Notes: generated from the sequence alone by a model not told the origin. 64,000 bases of DNA from Desulfosporosinus sp. Sb-LF (GCF_004766055.1 NZ_SPQR01000009.1:124001-188000), one strand, 5' to 3'. Shown: positions 8,812 to 18,181, counted from the first letter of the stretch. Translations and numbers: made by a program.

Positions 8812-9000
8812 TCGACCCAAGCCCAGAGGAAGTTTCTTAGCTTAGAGAAGCACTTTAGCGGAATCGCGTCAATGAGCGCAGGCGATTAATCGTTAAGAAA
8901 CGCAACGGTTGACATGCAGAACATCCAAGAGGTTTTGCGTTTTAGATTAATCGTCAAGCGAATAGCGATGCAGCGTGTGCGAACGGGCTAAGACACTGAC
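8812..9000 (+). repeat. Dispersed structured intergenic element, copy B
   Basis: Same orientation as copy A. Terminal arms AGTTTCTTAGC (8831-8841) and GCTAAGACACT (8987-8997) pair with one mismatch. The middle arm is GATTAATCG against GATTAATCGTC, a sequence entirely different from copy A yet again self-complementary. Apical arms AAACGCAA/TTTTGCGTTT match copy A. It ends 6 bp from the rex stop. Confidence 0.85.
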
Positions 9001-9006
9001 TCCCCT

Positions 9007-9639
9007 CTAAAACCGTTGCGCCCCCACATTAAAGGTCAACACTTCAAGGTTAACCGCCAGATCAACATTACGAAGCTCGATCTCCGGTGGGACATTTAAT
9101 ACCACTGGTGCGAAGTTCAAGATAGCTTGCACTCCAGCTCTAATCAATTTATCGACGATTTCTTGTGCGGCATTCGAAGGCACTGCCACGATACCAATTT
9201 GCGTACGGTTTTGTTTCACGACTTCTTCTAATTGATCTATGGGCTGTATCTCTACATTACCGATCGTTGTTCCTACTTTATTAGGATCTGCGTCAAAGAC
9301 ACTTGTAATAATGAAACCGCGTTCCCGAAATCCTTTATACGAACTTAAGGCCAAGCCTAGGTTTCCTGCTCCGACCAAAGTGACACTCCAATCCACGCTC
9401 AAACCGAGAATCTTTAAAATATGTTGGCGGAGGTCTTTAACATTATACCCCACACCCCTTGTCCCAAACTCTCCAAAATAGGCCAAATCTTTTCTGACCT
9501 GTGCTGGACTAACGCCAACTCCATCAGCGATATCCCCCGAGGAGGTGGTAATAATTCCTTTTCGATCGACATCAGTTAGGTGACGTGAATATACTGATAG
9601 TCGAATAATTGTCGCCTCCGGAATTTTTAGCGTTTTCAA
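9007..9639 (-). CDS. rex: Redox-sensing transcriptional repressor Rex
   Basis: Represses fermentation and respiration genes when NADH is low. 210 aa, family length. N-terminal winged helix (about 1-78: IPEATIIRLSVYSRHL, ISPAQVRKDLAYFGEFG-type sequence) and a Rossmann domain with GAGNLGLALSSYKGF. It starts at a TTG (9637-9639) behind GAGGGTG. Monocistronic, with its own promoter. Confidence 0.95.
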   Translation of the reverse strand: MKTLKIPEATIIRLSVYSRHLTDVDRKGIITTSSGDIADGVGVSPAQVRKDLAYFGEFGTRGVGYNVKDLRQHILKILGLSVDWSVTLVGAGNLGLALSSYKGFRERGFIITSVFDADPNKVGTTIGNVEIQPIDQLEEVVKQNRTQIGIVAVPSNAAQEIVDKLIRAGVQAILNFAPVVLNVPPEIELRNVDLAVNLEVLTFNVGAQRF

Positions 9640-9685
9640 TGAAGCACCCTCATTTCTTAGGAATTTGCAAAAATTGTTAAAGTTA

Positions 9686-9713
9686 ATTATATCACTATCT
9701 AGGAAAAACGCAA
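9686..9713 (-). promoter_or_regulatory. Putative rex promoter
   Basis: On the minus strand TTGCGT (9708-9713), a 16-bp spacer and TATAAT (9686-9691). A TTAACTTTAACAA run immediately downstream is reminiscent of a Rex half-site pair (TTGTTAA), but the spacing is not canonical, so autoregulation is only a possibility. Confidence 0.5.
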
Positions 9714-9768
9714 TTTATATTTGTCATAATTTTCTGATTTGCGAGACATCCATAATCTTCTCTCTCTA

Positions 9769-10467
9769 TTATTTACCAGAAAGCCGATTTATAACCCTTT
9801 GAGACTCAAAAAACAGAGACAATCCCAAAGCTTTCTGCTCATCAGGCACAGTTTTTTCTCGAACAAGGTTATACAATTGGTGGAGTTTTTCCAATTCCTT
9901 GGGCGGATAATCCCCCGCCTGAGTATCCCAGATCTCTTTTTCTTTAGCCAGAGTATCACTGGTCAACCCCTTTTGGAGTACAGTATTGGCATTTTGCAAC
10001 AGTTTCACTGCTAGTTGCGAACCATTTCCGGCGACACGAAATGTCCGTTCCGGAAACACGATCTGTTTAGGAACGTTAGGAATTCCCTTTTCAGCAAGAG
10101 ATTGCCGCACCCCTTGTAACTCGCCCGAAGAATACCCCAAGCCTACGCCAACCGCCCAGGGATTAGAGCTGGTCACTTCAGCATTAAATCCCAACACGGC
10201 AAGCTGCTCTTTTCTCAATTGCGCATTACCTTCGCTTTGAAAGACACCAACCTGGCAGGTCCAGAACGTCACTCCAGGGAGGCTCAACACGTTGACTGCG
10301 GAGGTATTACTCCCTGTGCTGTGGTTTTGCGCTCTGTCAGCTATCACGCCACTCGATTGACCAACAAGTTCTAAATAGACTTTACCGATTCCCCAGGTCA
10401 GCAGACCCAAGGCTAGCATTCCCAGGATCAAGACAATGACGATTCGAATTCGTTCTGTAGCTTTCAT
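9769..10467 (-). CDS. SPOR-domain membrane protein
   Basis: 232 aa with one N-terminal membrane helix (about residues 8-28), so probably anchored with the bulk outside the membrane. Residues about 66-145 (FWTCQVGVFQSEGNAQLRKE, LGFNAEVTSSNPWAVGVG, GIPNVPKQIVFPERTF) have the pattern of a SPOR repeat, which binds denuded glycan at division sites or in spores. The C-terminal ~85 residues are helical and unassigned. The partner is unknown; there is no obvious amidase neighbour. Confidence 0.7.
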   Translation of the reverse strand: MKATERIRIVIVLILGMLALGLLTWGIGKVYLELVGQSSGVIADRAQNHSTGSNTSAVNVLSLPGVTFWTCQVGVFQSEGNAQLRKEQLAVLGFNAEVTSSNPWAVGVGLGYSSGELQGVRQSLAEKGIPNVPKQIVFPERTFRVAGNGSQLAVKLLQNANTVLQKGLTSDTLAKEKEIWDTQAGDYPPKELEKLHQLYNLVREKTVPDEQKALGLSLFFESQRVINRLSGK

Positions 10468-10548
10468 ACCCCATTCCCCTTTCGTGTCATTCGGACAACC
10501 TTTCTATCGAAAGATATGAAGGCGGGGAAGGAAATAGACTTTGAAATA

Positions 10549-10578
10549 CGAAAAGACCTTGGATCCTCTATCCAAGGC
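10549..10578 (-). terminator. Terminator of the phosphate-transport pair
   Basis: On the minus strand CCTTGGAT (10577-10570) pairs perfectly with ATCCAAGG (10564-10557) around a 5-nt loop, followed by TCTTTTCG. It lies 20 bp past the PiT stop. Confidence 0.75.
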
Positions 10579-10596
10579 CCCCGTAATATAATAACC

Positions 10597-11607
10597 CTAT
10601 AAAAGGAGTTTAGACAATACGGTGTATAAAAGTGCGGCAAGAAGAGACGTTGTAGGAATCGTCACAACCCAGGCGACGAGCATCTGTTGAGCTACACCCC
10701 AGCGCACAGCGGAAACCCGCTTGGCACTTCCGACCCCCATGATTGACCCCGAAACGACATGTGTGGTGGAAACGGGAAGATGGAGACCTGGGAATACGGT
10801 CGCTGACCAAATAACGATCGAAGACGTTAAATCTGCAGCGAACCCGTTTATGGGCTCGAGTTTAAAGATTTTGCCACCCATGGTATGGATGATCTTCCAC
10901 CCTCCTGCAGCCGTTCCCAACGACATGGCTAACGCGCAGGCAAGTTTTACCCATAGTGGAGGGGTAAGCATCGCTTGGGATTGTAGTCCAGCTGCGATGA
11001 GGGCCATAGTGATAATCCCCATTGATTTCTGAGCGTCATTAGATCCATGGTTAAAGGCTAGCAATCCCGCAGAGATTATTTGCATTTTCTTAAAGCCGTG
11101 ATTGACACGTGACGGTGATGATTTACCAAAAACAAAGGACAAGATCTTCATAATAATGAAGCCCAGGATCATTCCCAAAATCGGAGAAAAAATCAAGGCA
11201 GCAAGGATTTTCCCTAACCCCTGCCACTTTAACACGGAAAATCCAGCACTAGCAACGGCAGCTCCGGCCATACCACCAATAATAGCATGGGACGAACTAC
11301 TTGGAATTCCTACATACCAAGTAATGAGGTTCCAAGCAATTGCGCTGAGCAAAGCAGCAATGACAACCTCTTGTGTCGCAATTTTTGGTGGAATAATGTC
11401 TTTCGCAATGGTTTGAGCAACCCCAGTGCTATAGAGAGCACCAATAAGATTCAATGCGGCGGCTAAAACGACAGCCCTTTTTGGAGATAGGGCCCGTGTT
11501 GAGACACTCGTGGCAATGGCATTGGCTGTATCATGAAAACCATTGATGTAGTCAAAAGCCAAAGCAAGGAACACAACAACGACTAACATTGCGCCTAAAT
11601 TAGTCAT
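10597..11607 (-). CDS. pit: PiT-family inorganic phosphate transporter
   Basis: Low-affinity phosphate symporter (PHO4 family). 336 aa, about 10 membrane segments. The duplicated signature is visible as FDYINGFHDTANAIATSVSTRALSP (N-half) and GLLAFNHGSNDAQKSMGIIT (C-half). The ATG overlaps the end of the DUF47 gene by 8 bp (ATGACTAA), so the two are translationally coupled. Expression is probably driven by the PhoP-type promoter at 12345-12397. Confidence 0.93.
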   Translation of the reverse strand: MTNLGAMLVVVVFLALAFDYINGFHDTANAIATSVSTRALSPKRAVVLAAALNLIGALYSTGVAQTIAKDIIPPKIATQEVVIAALLSAIAWNLITWYVGIPSSSSHAIIGGMAGAAVASAGFSVLKWQGLGKILAALIFSPILGMILGFIIMKILSFVFGKSSPSRVNHGFKKMQIISAGLLAFNHGSNDAQKSMGIITMALIAAGLQSQAMLTPPLWVKLACALAMSLGTAAGGWKIIHTMGGKIFKLEPINGFAADLTSSIVIWSATVFPGLHLPVSTTHVVSGSIMGVGSAKRVSAVRWGVAQQMLVAWVVTIPTTSLLAALLYTVLSKLLL

Positions 11608-12226
11608 ATTTCAAGACCACGCTTTTGAGAAGATCTGCAATGGATTCACAATGATCTAAGGTCGTTTCAATGTGTTCCAGAATCTCTTTCCATTTAATGA
11701 TCTCAATAGGGTCTTTCTCATGTTCAAACAAACGGGCCACTTCTTGACGGTAGAGCTTGTCCCCAGCACTTTCCAAGTGATAGATTTCTTCGGTCGCAGC
11801 CTGTATCACGGATTTTTTAAAATGAATGTTTCCTAAACAAGCGAATGCAGCCTTAATTTGCTCTGCTGCCAGGCCCACTAGATGGACAAGTTCTTGTGTT
11901 CCTAAGGATGGCTTACCTGTTCGGTACATATGCATACGTTCAACAGTACCTTCGGCAAAATCAACGATATCGTCGAGGACTTGGGCTAGTTTATAGATAT
12001 CTTCGCGGTCCAAGGGGGTAATGAACGTGGAATTCAGTCTCTCCAAGATTTGAGTGGTGACATTGTCAGCTTCATGTTCGAACCGATGCATTTGGGCAGC
12101 ATCTTCAGCTGAAACAGAGTCTTGCTGCATAATCCCTTGGAGCCTATCAAGTGATTTAGAAATGATTTCGGTGCTTTGGGCGAAAAGTTGATAAAATTTA
12201 TCTTCTTTTTGTAACAAGCCAAACAT
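11600..12226 (-). CDS. DUF47 / PhoU-like phosphate transport regulator (YkaA type)
   Basis: 208 aa cytoplasmic all-helical protein of the DUF47 family, normally paired with PiT transporters and thought to regulate them. It begins MFGLLQKEDKFYQLF, the usual family start. The ATG at 12224-12226 follows GGAGGT at ideal distance, while an in-frame TTG at 12244 lies upstream of that site. DREDIYKLAQVLDDIVDF is the conserved family core. Acidic/histidine residues suggest metal binding, as in PhoU. Confidence 0.9.
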   Translation of the reverse strand: MFGLLQKEDKFYQLFAQSTEIISKSLDRLQGIMQQDSVSAEDAAQMHRFEHEADNVTTQILERLNSTFITPLDREDIYKLAQVLDDIVDFAEGTVERMHMYRTGKPSLGTQELVHLVGLAAEQIKAAFACLGNIHFKKSVIQAATEEIYHLESAGDKLYRQEVARLFEHEKDPIEIIKWKEILEHIETTLDHCESIADLLKSVVLKYD

Positions 12227-12344
12227 AACATAACCTCCAACCAAAATTTCCTATATCAGATGGAACATGCAAAGGAAACCTAACTCGCAACCCTTCGACA
12301 AAAAGTACGAATATTAGATTCCGTGTGACTCCATTCCACGAAGT

Positions 12345-12397
12345 ATTATATCAAATCTCAAAAAACTTGTGTTAAGTTAATGTTAAGTTTTTTACAA
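12345..12397 (-). promoter_or_regulatory. PhoP-box promoter for the DUF47-PiT operon
   Basis: Minus strand: three hexamers in 11-bp phase, TTGTAA (12397-12392), TTAACA (12386-12381) and TTAACA (12375-12370), followed 19 bp later by a perfect TATAAT (12350-12345). Direct TTAACA repeats with 5-bp spacing are the Gram-positive PhoP recognition pattern. The array sits in the -35 region, as expected of an activator, about 120 bp upstream of the DUF47 start. PhoP control is inferred. Confidence 0.7.
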
Positions 12398-12408
12398 CTC
12401 GTTAACAA

Positions 12409-13734
12409 TCATGAAGGTTTTAATTCCTTAATTAAGGCCTGACGAGCATCTGCCAACATATAGATTGAACCTGTGACACAAAGCATGTCATTTTCTCCGA
12501 GACGGTTAAGCGCAAAAATAACCGCTTCCTTAGGGTCTTCAATGCATGAAACCGACCGCCCATGCTGTTCAGCCAAGCTCGCTAATGCTCTCCAGTCCCC
12601 GGCACGCGGTGAATTTGGACGGGTGATAATGATTTCGTCCGCCATTGGTACTAACATATTCACTACTTTTTCCCGTTCCTTGTCTGCCAGCATCCCTAAG
12701 CAAAGTATGAGCCGATTACGTGTATAAAGTGGCAGAGCCTGCGCTAAGGCCTGCGCTCCGTCCACATTATGTGCCCCATCTAGAAGGACTTTGGGGTTTA
12801 GAGAAATTAGTTCTAAACGTCCAGGCCACTCTACTTCCCTCACTCCAGCATATATAGCTTCTCTGGGGATGGCGACTCCATATTCACTTTGTAAAATTTC
12901 GCAAACCGTCACCGCTGTGGCAGCGTTGCGGAGTTGGTGGAATCCGACCAAACTAAGGCGCAACTTTGTGAAGGTCGAGTGTAACCCTACAAGGTCAAAT
13001 TCCTGTTCCAACTCACCGCTCCACTTACTTTCCCAGCGAACATCTTCCCCTACCAACCAAAGTGGGACATCCATGGCTTTGGCTTGCTCACGTAATACGT
13101 GAATAACGTCTGGATTTTCAGAGGCTGTCACGACAAATGATCGGGGTTTAATAATTCCTGCTTTCACTTTGGCGATCGAGACCACATCGGAACCCAAATA
13201 ATCCATGTGGTCCATCGCAACATTCGTTATGACAGAGATTAGAGGGGAAACCACATTCGTCGAGTCGATGGCCCCACCTAACCCGACTTCGATTAGGGCA
13301 AAATCCACGTTTTCCTCAGCGAAATAAAGTAATGCAAGCGCGGTACTCACTTCAAATTCGGTAGGATGCTCAAAGCCTTCTGCAACCATCTCTTCCAAAT
13401 GCGGACGTACACACGCGATCTCTCGAATGACCTTTTCCTTTGGAATCATCTGGCCATTTATGGTCATACGTTCGCGATAATCATGTAAATGAGGGGACGT
13501 AAAGACCCCCACCTTGTATCCAGCTTTCCGCAAAATACTTGCAATCATGACCGTTGTAGAACCCTTGCCATTTGTACCACCCACATGTACCACTCGTAGC
13601 TTTCGTTCTGGATTTTCTAATCGTTTCAAAAGTTCTTGAATGCGCTCTAGACCAAAATTCATACCAAAGGTTGTCATATTGACGAGATATTGCAAGCTCT
13701 CTTCATAGTCTCTTTCCAGATCTTTTCCAGACAT
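12409..13734 (-). CDS. folC: Folylpolyglutamate synthase / dihydrofolate synthase
   Basis: Adds glutamate to (dihydro)folates; ATP-dependent, Mur ligase fold. 441 aa. P-loop HVGGTNGKGSTTVMIASIL (about residues 50-68), then FTSPHLHDYRERMTING (folate site), NVAMDHMDYLGSD (metal-binding histidine) and LLDGAHNVDGAQAL. It starts at ATG 13732-13734 behind GGGGGAG. It lies 22 bp after valS in the same direction, a frequent Firmicutes pair. Confidence 0.95.
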   Translation of the reverse strand: MSGKDLERDYEESLQYLVNMTTFGMNFGLERIQELLKRLENPERKLRVVHVGGTNGKGSTTVMIASILRKAGYKVGVFTSPHLHDYRERMTINGQMIPKEKVIREIACVRPHLEEMVAEGFEHPTEFEVSTALALLYFAEENVDFALIEVGLGGAIDSTNVVSPLISVITNVAMDHMDYLGSDVVSIAKVKAGIIKPRSFVVTASENPDVIHVLREQAKAMDVPLWLVGEDVRWESKWSGELEQEFDLVGLHSTFTKLRLSLVGFHQLRNAATAVTVCEILQSEYGVAIPREAIYAGVREVEWPGRLELISLNPKVLLDGAHNVDGAQALAQALPLYTRNRLILCLGMLADKEREKVVNMLVPMADEIIITRPNSPRAGDWRALASLAEQHGRSVSCIEDPKEAVIFALNRLGENDMLCVTGSIYMLADARQALIKELKPS

Positions 13735-13756
13735 CTCGCTTCTCCCCCTTTTTAGT

Positions 13757-16423
13757 CTATGAGTTTTGCTTTAGCTCTCTCACACGATCCTCCAAAGCTG
13801 TTTTGCGCGATAAAATCCCCTCAAGTCGTTCCCGTTCCTTGGCCACGACGGCTGCTGGTGCTTTACTTGTGAATCCTGGGTTATTCAGTTTAACGTCTAG
13901 GCTCTGAATCTCCTGGGTCGCAATCGAAATTTCTTTCTCTAAACGGACGATTTCCTTATCTAGATCCATGAGTCCTTTTAATGGGAGATAAATCTCTACG
14001 CCTTCCAGAACGGCACTGGCCGCTTGAGAAGGTTTTTCAGCGATCGATTCAAACAATTCTAAGCTTGCCCCTCCGGCCAATTTCAGGATGTCTGGCTTTC
14101 CAGTCTCGAGCACTGTTCGTTGAACCTCATCTGGGGCCAGGATCATGATTTCTACTTTTTGCCCAGGTGATACTTTCATCTCTGCCCGAATATTGCGGAT
14201 CGCTTTAATGGCTTCCATGAGTAGCGTCATATTTTTCTCAGCCAGGCTATCCTTGTATGCGGGCACTTCCGGCCACGGTTGCAGCATAATGCTTTCACCT
14301 TGTACAGGAAGGTTATGCCATATTTCTTCTGTCAGGAAAGGCATATAGGGGTGCAAAAGCCGTAAGGTTCCTTCTAGAACTTCTAGCAACACGGATTGAG
14401 AGGTATGGCGTGCTAGCACATCTTCCTTGTTATAAAGACGTGGTTTAGTGAGCTCAATATACCAATCACAGAATTCATTCCAGATAAACTCATAAAGCAA
14501 TCGACCAGCTTCCCCTAGATCAAAGCCTTCTAACGCTTCCGTCGCCTTCTCCACTGTAGCTGCATAACGGCTGAGAATCCAGCGATCAGCTAAGGCAAGT
14601 TCCCCACGCGGCCCTTCCTCGTAATCTTCTAAATTCAAAAGCACATAACGAGAAGCATTCCAAATCTTATTCGAGAAATTTCGGGTTGCTTCGAGACGTT
14701 CTGGGTGAAAACGAAGGTCATTTCCTGGCGTATTGCCTGTGATGAGCATGAAACGCAAAGTGTCTGCTCCGTACTGTTCAATCACTTCAATCGGATCTAC
14801 ACCGTTGCCCAGGGATTTACTCATCTTCCGCCCTTGAGCATCCAGCACCAGGCCGTGAATCATGACTTTAGGAAACGGTACTTCCTGCATAAACTCCATC
14901 GCCGTGAAAATCATGCGGGCAACCCAGAAGAATATAATATCCCTTCCCGTTACCAACACAGATGTCGGATAAAACTGTTCTAGTTCGGGCGTTTTTTCTG
15001 GCCACCCCATCGTTGAAAAAGGCCAAAGTCCCGACGAAAACCAGGTATCCAAGACATCCGGATCTTGCTTTAAGCGAGTAGATTCGCAGGTTGGACAGCT
15101 CGACGGATCGTCACCAGTACAGATCTCCTGACCACAATCCTCGCAATACCAGACCGGAATGCGATGACCCCACCACAGCTGCCGTGAAATACACCAGTCC
15201 CGGATGTTTTCCATCCAGCCCAAATAGATCTTATCAAATCGATCTGGGACAAATTCCAAACGCCCATCGCGAACAACGTCAATAGCCGGCTCTGCCAAAG
15301 GCGCCATTTTCACAAACCATTGCTTACTCACCATTGGTTCAATAACGCTGGAGCAACGATAGCATTCCCCAACAGCATGGGAATGGGGGGCAATTTTAAC
15401 AAGCGCCCCTTCAGCTTTCAAATCTTCCACGACCGCTTTACGAGCCACGAAACGATCCATTCCTAGATATTTACCTGCATTTTCATTCATCTTGGCTTCT
15501 TTGTCTAAGACGACAATCTGTTGCAAATGATGGCGTAGCCCTATTTCAAAATCGTTTGGGTCATGTGCCGGGGTGATCTTCACCGCACCAGTCCCGAATT
15601 CTCGGTCGACATAGTCATCCGCGATGATCGGAATTTCTCGCCCTGTTAAGGGAAGAATCAACGTTTTCCCGATTAAATGCGTATAACGTTCATCATCCGG
15701 ATGAACTGCCACAGCCGTATCTCCGAGCATGGTCTCTGGTCGAGTGGTTGCTACAACCAAAGCCTCTTCACTATCTTTGACAGGGTAGCGCAGATGATAC
15801 AAATTCCCTTCGCGATCAGCATGTTCTACTTCAATATCCGAAATAGTGGTATGACATTTCGGGCACCAATTAACAATATAATTTCCCCGATAAATGAGCC
15901 CTTTATTATATAAAGTGACAAACGCTTCTCGAACTGCTTTAGAACACCCTTCATCCATGGTAAATCGCTCACGTTCCCAATCACAAGAAGCACCTAAACG
16001 GCGTAACTGCTGCGTAATTCGTCCACCATACTGTGCCTTCCAATCCCAGACCCGTTCTAAGAACTTCTCTCGCCCCAGTTCGTTGCGATTCGTTCCTTCC
16101 TTTGCCAGCTGTTCCTCAACTTTAGCCTGAGTTGCAATTCCAGCGTGATCTGTCCCTGGCACCCAAAGCGTGTTAAATCCCTGCATCCGCTTAAAGCGCG
16201 TCAGGATATCCTGAATCGTACTGTCCATCGCATGCCCAAGGTGTAGAGCACCCGTAACATTCGGCGGGGGCATTACAATACTAAACGCCGGCTTCTCAGT
16301 TTGCACTTCCTCATGAAAAAAGCCGTTTTCCTCCCAATACTGGTACCATTTCCCCTCCACCAGACTCGGATCATACGTTTTTGCCATTTCTACTTTTTCT
16401 GTTTTCTCAAGTTTCTCTGTCAT
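13757..16423 (-). CDS. valS: Valyl-tRNA synthetase
   Basis: Charges tRNA-Val. 888 aa from ATG 16421-16423 behind AAGGAG; the frame is open further upstream, but that part lies in the T-box leader. Class I motifs: PPPNVTGALHLGHAM (HIGH) and GRKMSKSLGNGVDP (KMSKS). The CP1 editing domain lies between them. A C-terminal coiled coil (about 820-885, DLDKEIVRLEKEISIATQEI) is typical of ValRS and separates it from IleRS and LeuRS. Zinc-ribbon cysteines occur in CEDCGQEICTGDDPSSCPTC. Confidence 0.97.
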   Translation of the reverse strand: MTEKLEKTEKVEMAKTYDPSLVEGKWYQYWEENGFFHEEVQTEKPAFSIVMPPPNVTGALHLGHAMDSTIQDILTRFKRMQGFNTLWVPGTDHAGIATQAKVEEQLAKEGTNRNELGREKFLERVWDWKAQYGGRITQQLRRLGASCDWERERFTMDEGCSKAVREAFVTLYNKGLIYRGNYIVNWCPKCHTTISDIEVEHADREGNLYHLRYPVKDSEEALVVATTRPETMLGDTAVAVHPDDERYTHLIGKTLILPLTGREIPIIADDYVDREFGTGAVKITPAHDPNDFEIGLRHHLQQIVVLDKEAKMNENAGKYLGMDRFVARKAVVEDLKAEGALVKIAPHSHAVGECYRCSSVIEPMVSKQWFVKMAPLAEPAIDVVRDGRLEFVPDRFDKIYLGWMENIRDWCISRQLWWGHRIPVWYCEDCGQEICTGDDPSSCPTCESTRLKQDPDVLDTWFSSGLWPFSTMGWPEKTPELEQFYPTSVLVTGRDIIFFWVARMIFTAMEFMQEVPFPKVMIHGLVLDAQGRKMSKSLGNGVDPIEVIEQYGADTLRFMLITGNTPGNDLRFHPERLEATRNFSNKIWNASRYVLLNLEDYEEGPRGELALADRWILSRYAATVEKATEALEGFDLGEAGRLLYEFIWNEFCDWYIELTKPRLYNKEDVLARHTSQSVLLEVLEGTLRLLHPYMPFLTEEIWHNLPVQGESIMLQPWPEVPAYKDSLAEKNMTLLMEAIKAIRNIRAEMKVSPGQKVEIMILAPDEVQRTVLETGKPDILKLAGGASLELFESIAEKPSQAASAVLEGVEIYLPLKGLMDLDKEIVRLEKEISIATQEIQSLDVKLNNPGFTSKAPAAVVAKERERLEGILSRKTALEDRVRELKQNS

Positions 16424-16452
16424 ATAATTTCTAACTCCTTTTATCTTAACTA

Positions 16453-16690
16453 AAAAAAGCCTCCATCCTTGGTAAAGGACGAAAAGCTTCCGTGGTACCA
16501 CCTTTATTCTGAGAACTATTACGTTTCTCAGCACTTATCATTTGCTAACGGGTTTCTCCGTCAGAGAGTACTTCGTTCCCCTCTGCCCCTCCTGTGCGAC
16601 CTTAGAGCCTTCCGAAAAGACCTCTCAGCTATGGTCTCTCTCTCTGAACGGTTCATGAACCCTTTTCCTCACATTCTTCGGGTTTGATTC
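16453..16690 (-). promoter_or_regulatory. T-box leader of valS with terminator
   Basis: The minus-strand leader carries the T-box core AAGGTGGTACCACGG (16505-16489), which pairs with uncharged tRNA-CCA. It ends in a terminator, CGTCCTT/AAGGATG inside AAGCTT/GGAGGCTT, followed by TTTTTTT (16459-16453). The 5' part is a long stem I region. A GTC valine codon occurs in AAGGTCGCACAGG (about 16594-16606) and may be the specifier, but I could not fold stem I securely. It controls valS-folC by uncharged tRNA-Val. Confidence 0.9.
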
Positions 16691-16708
16691 GAATATTTTA
16701 TTTAATAC

Positions 16709-16737
16709 ATTATACTCGGCACGATAAATATTGTCAA
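16709..16737 (-). promoter_or_regulatory. Sigma-A promoter of valS T-box leader
   Basis: Consensus TTGACA (16737-16732), a 17-bp spacer and consensus TATAAT (16714-16709) on the minus strand, ~20 bp before the leader. Confidence 0.85.
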
Positions 16738-16756
16738 AAGAGTGCGAATGGATCGC

Positions 16757-18181
16757 TTAGTCCTGCCGAGTATAAGCACGTTTTACGCCGGTTACCTGTG
16801 CTGTCCATTCGTCTACAGCCACTAAATCGTTGGGGCCAAGCTCAGACAAAGCCGTTTTTCCCATGGCCCGCACTCCCTCTTCCATCTCCATGGTCATCGA
16901 CTTAAAGACATTGACCACACTCTTGCTCGCTAAACTAATATCTAACTGTTTTTTATACGGTGAATCGTACCAGACTAATTGTGTTAACGGTTCCCAGGGT
17001 AGTATTTTGTGCACTTGTCGATGAACTAGGGCAAACAGAGGGACTGTTCCCAAATAGATCGCGTCCGCTCCCAGTGCTATGGCTTTTAAGCATTCCCCAG
17101 GTGTAGCATATCCTCCTGCGACCACTAAACTCACTTCTTTACGAGCACCCTGCTCGCGCAAAAAACGTTCCGCTCGAACTAAGGCCAGCAAACTAGGGAT
17201 TCCCAAATCATCGCAGATCATAGGAGATGCGCCAGACGCCCCACCTTGAGCCCCGTCGATGACTATAACATCGAAGTCCGCCTCTAAACATACTGCCAAG
17301 TCCCTTTCTATACCCCCCGTGGCCATAATTTTAATCGCAATCGGTTTCCCGGCCGCTTCGACACGCAAATCTGAAACATACTTAGACCAATCCCAAGGAG
17401 AATTAATTCCCGGAATGACCGCTGCAGTTACGACAGATTCCACCGGAGAAATACCCATTAGTTTTTGCGCTTTTCCTTTCACTGAATTAGGTTCTAAAGT
17501 AAAGGGTCCCATCCTCGCCCCCTGTCCCATCTGTACTTCAATCATGTCCGCAGCAGCAATCCCTTGGGGGCTATGTCCCCAAGGGGTGCGGCTAATTTGC
17601 CAGATAAACTTCCCGGCCTCCTCCCGTTCCTCTTGCAAAAAGGGACCCTCTCCAGAATTCGTAGCTGTCCCAAGTTGCTTTGCCGCTTTAGCTAAAGCTT
17701 TTTTTGCCTCTTCACTGAGGCCAACTCCGAAGCCCATGCCGGAAATTATTAAGGGAATATCGATTTGAAGGGGCTTTTTGGCTTTGGCCCCAAGGGTTAC
17801 CTTCATATCGACTTGAACATCTGCTTCCTTGGGAAGGCGTGCCATTTGGGCAGGTACAAACATCAGAGTATCGTAATGGGGAAGAGGTTTTGCTGATCCT
17901 AATGGCCGCTGGATTAGCTTTCCTTCTTCAGCCCGTAGTCCGATTTCGAGGATTGTTTGTACCGACGTACGACGCACCGCACTCCAAAGTTCCATTAGGT
18001 TCTCATGGTATTTGTCTTGAAGTAGCCTTTCTATTACCAAGCCAAAGAGGCGTTGCACAAGAGTCCGAAACAATCGTTTGCCCACGAAAAAGAATACACA
18101 AGCTATTATTACTCCAGCAATGAGTGCCCCCAAGGCTGAAAGAGCTACCACGAGCAGCGCTGTCTGTAACAACAAGGTCAA
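16757..18181 (-). CDS. FMN-binding glutamate synthase-like membrane protein
   Basis: 474 aa: one N-terminal membrane segment (about 5-35), then a Glu_synthase-type FMN barrel (ISGMGFGVGLSEEAKKALAKA, GTATNSGEGPFLQEERE, IKIMATGGIERDLAV, DVIVIDGAQGGASGASPMI, VAGGYATPGECLKAIALGAD). The glutaminase domain and the cysteine cluster of canonical GltB are absent, so it is not by itself a glutamate synthase. Substrate and electron partner are unknown. Separate transcription unit downstream of the kinase promoter, on the opposite strand. Confidence 0.82.
   Translation of the reverse strand: MTLLLQTALLVVALSALGALIAGVIIACVFFFVGKRLFRTLVQRLFGLVIERLLQDKYHENLMELWSAVRRTSVQTILEIGLRAEEGKLIQRPLGSAKPLPHYDTLMFVPAQMARLPKEADVQVDMKVTLGAKAKKPLQIDIPLIISGMGFGVGLSEEAKKALAKAAKQLGTATNSGEGPFLQEEREEAGKFIWQISRTPWGHSPQGIAAADMIEVQMGQGARMGPFTLEPNSVKGKAQKLMGISPVESVVTAAVIPGINSPWDWSKYVSDLRVEAAGKPIAIKIMATGGIERDLAVCLEADFDVIVIDGAQGGASGASPMICDDLGIPSLLALVRAERFLREQGARKEVSLVVAGGYATPGECLKAIALGADAIYLGTVPLFALVHRQVHKILPWEPLTQLVWYDSPYKKQLDISLASKSVVNVFKSMTMEMEEGVRAMGKTALSELGPNDLVAVDEWTAQVTGVKRAYTRQD

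Noticed and set aside
8528-8845. 105-aa open frame upstream of rex
   Set aside because: It spans degenerate copy B2, two hairpins and the start of copy B; the translation (basic, Pro/Arg/Ser-rich) is a by-product of the repeats.
9671-9691. Rex autoregulatory operator
   Set aside because: TTGTTAA and a TTAATTA-like half are present, but spacing and symmetry do not match a canonical Rex site; left as a remark only.
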